Of a stretch of 64,000 nt of DNA, positions 61,445 to 64,000 are shown one piece after another. The first letter of the stretch is position 1. Every line of letters starts with the position of its first letter. Below the pieces are notes generated by a model. The model did no database searches, had not been told where the DNA came from, and worked only from the letters and a program-made list of their open reading frames with translations. Source of the DNA: Acidobacteriaceae bacterium (GTDB lineage: Bacteria; Acidobacteriota; Terriglobia; Terriglobales; Acidobacteriaceae); NCBI GenBank assembly GCA_003132405.1, contig PKXQ01000093.1, forward strand, positions 38,796 through 102,795, given 5' to 3'. The translations under genes and the position numbers were made by a program.

Positions 61445-62178
61445 TGACGCGAAGATGGCGTACATTACTCGCGGTCTCGCTCATCTTCTTGAGTGCAGCC
61501 TGCACTCGCAAGCCGGGGACAGCTTCTGCCTTGAAGCCCACCGCATTCGGCGCCGCGCTGGTAGAGTCAAGCGGAGGCAAGCAGACAGGAGCAATCGGCA
61601 CGCTACTTCCTCAGCCCTTGGTCGTACAGGTCAACGACGAACAAGGCGCTGCCGTCACCGGAGCGCTCGTCGATTTCAACGGACAGGCAAGCGTCACCTT
61701 TGATCCGCCCAGCGCCCTGACCGACGCCAGCGGACAGGTCACAACGAACGTCGCTCTGGGCAGCGTGGCAGGCCGATATCAACTGACCGTGCGCACATCC
61801 ACCAGAGCGCAAAAACTAGTCGAGTTGAACATCGAAGAAATTGCGTTGGGATATCAGGAGCAGCTCGGATTTCAACTCGATAACAAGTACTGCGCCAGCT
61901 GCCACGACCCCGAGTCGACGCCAGAGCGAGTTTCAAATTACGACAATCTCGAAGTCAAGCCGCATCCATTCACCGAGGGTGGCACATTTAACCAGATAAG
62001 TGACGATGACTTGACCGCCATCATCAGCCACGGCGGACCCGCAATCAACAAGTCTGCATTGATGCCCCCTTACGGCTACACCCTCAACAAGACCGAGATC
62101 GAGTCGCTCATCTCTTACATTCGCCTGGTCTCCGATCCTCCCTACCATGCTCCCGGAACCGTCTACACAAGAAAGTAG
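61444..62178 (+). CDS. Monoheme cytochrome c lipoprotein with Ig-like domain
   Basis: 244 residues. Start overlaps the previous stop by one base (TAATG). Lipobox LLAVSLIFLSAAC. Residues about 40-135 are an invasin-like Ig domain (VQVNDEQGAAVTGALVDFNG; ASGQVTTNVALG), then a class I cytochrome c with heme site CASCH and Met in SALMPPYGYTL. Such a lipoprotein could sit in the inner or outer membrane and shuttle electrons between complex and cytochrome-porin. It is the last gene of the operon. Confidence 0.85.
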   Translation: MTRRWRTLLAVSLIFLSAACTRKPGTASALKPTAFGAALVESSGGKQTGAIGTLLPQPLVVQVNDEQGAAVTGALVDFNGQASVTFDPPSALTDASGQVTTNVALGSVAGRYQLTVRTSTRAQKLVELNIEEIALGYQEQLGFQLDNKYCASCHDPESTPERVSNYDNLEVKPHPFTEGGTFNQISDDDLTAIISHGGPAINKSALMPPYGYTLNKTEIESLISYIRLVSDPPYHAPGTVYTRK

Positions 62179-62226
62179 TGGCCAGTCGTCCGCGCCACAA
62201 ATTATCGTAGCCAAATCTTGAAAATG

Positions 62227-62255
62227 CGTTGGCAGAGCTATATTCGCTGCCAACG
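62227..62255 (+). terminator. 9-bp hairpin after the redox operon
   Basis: CGTTGGCAG (62227-62235) pairs exactly with CTGCCAACG (62247-62255) around an 11-nt loop, 48 nt after the last stop. No U-tract follows, so termination by itself is uncertain. The rest of 62179-62426 holds no gene that I can support. Confidence 0.4.
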
Positions 62256-62426
62256 TGGCCCTCGCTCCCTGGACAAAGCACAGCACCTACGAGATCCACT
62301 CATTGCAAAAGCAGTGTCCCGAGCACTGTCCCGAAACTGCCGAATGAGGTCACATTGCGTCAGTTTTCGTAAGGGAGCGCGACTGTAAGTAATTGGGGTT
62401 GCGTGGTATGGCGTCGGCAGAGACAA

Positions 62427-62489
62427 TTGCTAAACTGTTATACGGGCTAACACCTGTATCGAGGGTTCGAATCCCTCCCTCTCCGCCAG
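62427..62489 (+). repeat. Attachment-site repeat, distal copy (att2)
   Basis: 63-nt copy of the tRNA-Ser 3' part (54824-54886), one mismatch. Upstream bases (GAGACAA) do not match the tRNA, so this is a fragment and not a second tRNA gene. It marks the right boundary of the island. Confidence 0.85.
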
Positions 62490-62500
62490 TTCTAAAGGAC

Positions 62501-62761
62501 TTAACTTGCCTTGCGCTCTGTTTGCGCACCGTTAAGAGCCAAGCGCGCAATTTTCTCACTCGCTACAGCCATTGCATCCGTTGACGCGGTCCCATAAACA
62601 TTCATCGTTGTGCGAATGTCCGCATGGCGCATGAGCGTTTGCTGTATGCCTATCGGAGTGCCCACAGCGTCTAGCCATGATCTGTGACTATGTCTAAACA
62701 TGTGGGAACTGATATGACCGACGCCCGCGAGTGCGTACTTGATGTGCGCGACAAATCCCAA
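62501..62761 (-). pseudogene. Second tyrosine recombinase C-terminal remnant
   Basis: HISSHMFRHSHRSWLDAVG holds an HxxR box, TLMRHADIRTTMNVYG the catalytic His and Tyr. It is 86 residues and lacks the N-terminal arm and most of the catalytic domain. It differs from the remnant at 54929, so the two come from different elements. It starts 12 nt beyond the distal att copy, the same spacing logic as the first remnant and the tRNA. Confidence 0.75.
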
Positions 62762-63684
62762 ATTCTAAAAATAATCGTCTATGTAGAGTTTTCGGATGCG
62801 GCGGTCTTTTTACAATTAGTGCTCAAGATTTTGGGGGTCCTCAAACCGTCTGTATCGCCACGCGCTCAGCCACTTTGCTTCTCCCTTTGACGCAGCACCT
62901 CGCGGTACTTGCACCTCGCTTCGTCCGCTGTAGCAGCCACAACCACCAAAGCACCTTCCGGACTGTAGCCGCACCAAACACATCCACCGCGCGTGCTGAT
63001 CTGTTCCCCGTAGAGCACAGAATCAGCCAGCTGCTTGCGGATCGTCGGCGGAGATGGGTCCGGCCTGTGAGGGAAAATTCGGTTTCTCGGTTCTCGCATA
63101 CCTTGCCTGCTGTCCGCTTTCGATCGCCGTGGTCCGTGGGTGGCAACTGCCACTCCGTAACCATTCAACTGATCCACTGGTCACCATTCGACTCGTCTCC
63201 CAAGCGGATCACCGTTCCTATCCGTCTCTTCTGATGTTGCGCAGATACTGTCCCACAGCAAGGTTCTCTGCTCTACGATCATCGCAAGTTCATTGGGAAA
63301 ACCGGATCGCGCGCGGATCGTGCGAACCGATTCGCGCCCCGCACGCGCGAAATACGAACCTTGAGGACGCGAGAACGCGATTCGCACAGCCCGCCAAGCC
63401 CGTCCCGCCAGCGAGCGCGCCCCGGCCCCTAGGGTCCCAAATCCGGTGGGAGGGGGTCGACAATTTTTCCCGAAGTGTACTACCCCTCAAATGAATGACA
63501 CCGTACTTGGGTGGCCCCTAGAATGCCAGGGGAAGCCAAGACCCAGAGTGCATACCGGGCCCGAGGTCGTGAACCTGAGGAGCCCAAAGAGGATGCGAGA
63601 CAAATTCCTGTTGGGATGCTACCTCGACAGGGTAGCCGTCCGTTAGATTTCGCCGCTCTCTGAGCGTCGCGGACATCGAGAGTT
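62762..63684. other. Low-coding region next to stacked recombinase remnant
   Basis: Apart from the doubtful 62866-63177 frame, I see no convincing gene. Open frames are short and Arg/Pro/Ser-rich. The 63300-63430 stretch is very GC-rich with several CGCGC and GCGCG runs. It may be decayed island sequence. Confidence 0.4.
62866..63177 (-). CDS. Doubtful small protein or remnant
   Basis: 103 residues. The second half, QISTRGGCVWCGYSPEGALV then VVAATADEARCKYREVLRQR, has a C-x2-C pair and a plausible helix. The first half is Arg/Pro-rich and unlike protein. Possibly the end of a decayed gene. Function unknown. Confidence 0.25.
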   Translation of the reverse strand: MDQLNGYGVAVATHGPRRSKADSRQGMREPRNRIFPHRPDPSPPTIRKQLADSVLYGEQISTRGGCVWCGYSPEGALVVVAATADEARCKYREVLRQREKQSG

Positions 63685-64000
63685 TCATTTTTTGTTTTTT
63701 CCCGCCGCCTGTTGAAACGCCCGGAGCGCTTTGATGGGAAGGGTAAAGCTAAATTGGCTGCCCTTCCCCACTTGGCTTTCCACACCGATTTCTCCCCCAT
63801 GCTGCTCTATCAGTCGCTTGGCTATCGCTAAGCCGAGGCCCGTGCCTTCTTTCTTCGCGCTTTCTTCGCCAACTTGACGAAACTCATCAAAGATAACTGC
63901 TTGATCCTCCGGCCGGATGCCTACACCTGTATCGGTGACCGAGAGCTTGGCGTACTTTCCTTTGCGGATGCCTCGCACTTGAACGACTCCGCCTTCGGGG
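63685..64000 (-). CDS. Sensor histidine kinase, C-terminal fragment cut by the window edge
   Basis: About 105 residues are visible; the frame continues past 64000. [20 protein letters not shown] and [19 protein letters not shown] are the G1 and G2 boxes of a HATPase domain. The tail [15 protein letters not shown] is basic. It is probably a hybrid or PAS-type kinase; the sensor part is out of view. Confidence 0.85.
   Translation of the reverse strand, partial: PEGGVVQVRGIRKGKYAKLSVTDTGVGIRPEDQAVIFDEFRQVGEESAKKEGTGLGLAIAKRLIEQHGGEIGVESQVGKGSQFSFTLPIKALRAFQQAAGKNKK

Larger units (their letters stand above)
54887..62489. mobile_element. 7.6-kb tRNA-Ser genomic island carrying an electron-transfer operon
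   Basis: Bounded by 63-nt direct repeats of the tRNA 3' part. Just inside the left end is a tyrosine-recombinase C-terminal remnant (54929-55219). Cargo is a seven-gene plus-strand operon of redox proteins (55412-62178). Coding strands here are C-richer than the G-rich coding strands of the flanking genes, by eye. No intact integrase remains, so the island is probably immobile now. A second recombinase remnant right outside the far repeat suggests that elements stacked at this tRNA. Confidence 0.82.

Noticed and set aside
62427..62489. Second tRNA-Ser gene
   Set aside because: Only the 3' part from the anticodon loop on is present; there is no acceptor 5' strand or D arm, so it is an attachment-site copy.
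63446..63646. 66-codon plus-strand frame near the right edge
   Set aside because: No family resemblance and no Shine-Dalgarno; neighbouring frames are equally open.

Overview
The window looks like chromosomal DNA from an Acidobacteriota bacterium. The pointers are two MacB/FtsX-type ADOP permeases (a family named for the Acidobacteria), an NtrC-type exporter regulator, BNR-repeat and DUF885 secreted proteins, an acidobacterial-style RND/TolC system, and many short hairpin repeats between genes. No phylogenetic marker is present, so this assignment is inference.

Layout. 1-5 kb: a minus-strand sugar or cyclitol operon (Zn alcohol dehydrogenase, DegT aminotransferase, two Gfo/Idh/MocA oxidoreductases) with a LacI-type palindrome upstream. 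5-17 kb: mostly secreted or periplasmic single genes (TPR protein, molybdopterin oxidoreductase, DUF885 protein, 1064-residue BNR protein, DUF711 protein), a nucleotidyltransferase split by a frame change, a phosphoesterase, and a PIN toxin with an unfamiliar partner. 17-30 kb: a complete ABC efflux locus (adaptor, ATPase, two ADOP permeases, ATPase, TolC) followed by its own sigma-54 regulator and sensor kinase, with a candidate -24/-12 promoter and upstream dyad. 30-42 kb: GH13 amylase, M1 aminopeptidase, zinc-ribbon protein, a frameshifted hydantoinase A gene, GGDEF protein, MFS transporter. 42-54.6 kb: porin-like protein, small secreted protein, RraA-like protein with an RND pump, two small membrane proteins, HtrA protease.

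54.8-62.5 kb is the most interesting part. A tRNA-Ser(GCT) gene is followed by a 7.6-kb segment that ends in a 63-nt near-perfect copy of the tRNA 3' part. A tyrosine-recombinase remnant lies just inside the tRNA end and a second lies just outside the far copy, so this is an integrated island, probably one of at least two stacked at the same tRNA. Its cargo is one electron-transfer operon: an outer-membrane cytochrome-porin fusion resembling Cyc2, a secreted type-1 copper protein, Rieske protein, split b6-type cytochrome b, subunit-IV-like protein, a membrane-anchored octaheme cytochrome c and a monoheme cytochrome lipoprotein. A perfect CRP-type site (TGTGA-N6-TCACA) lies upstream. My reading is a transferable module that moves electrons between an extracellular donor or acceptor and the quinone pool; Fe(II) oxidation is one possibility. 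It has no terminal oxidase, so it would plug into host respiration.

62.8-63.7 kb has little convincing coding potential. A histidine-kinase C-terminus runs off the right edge.
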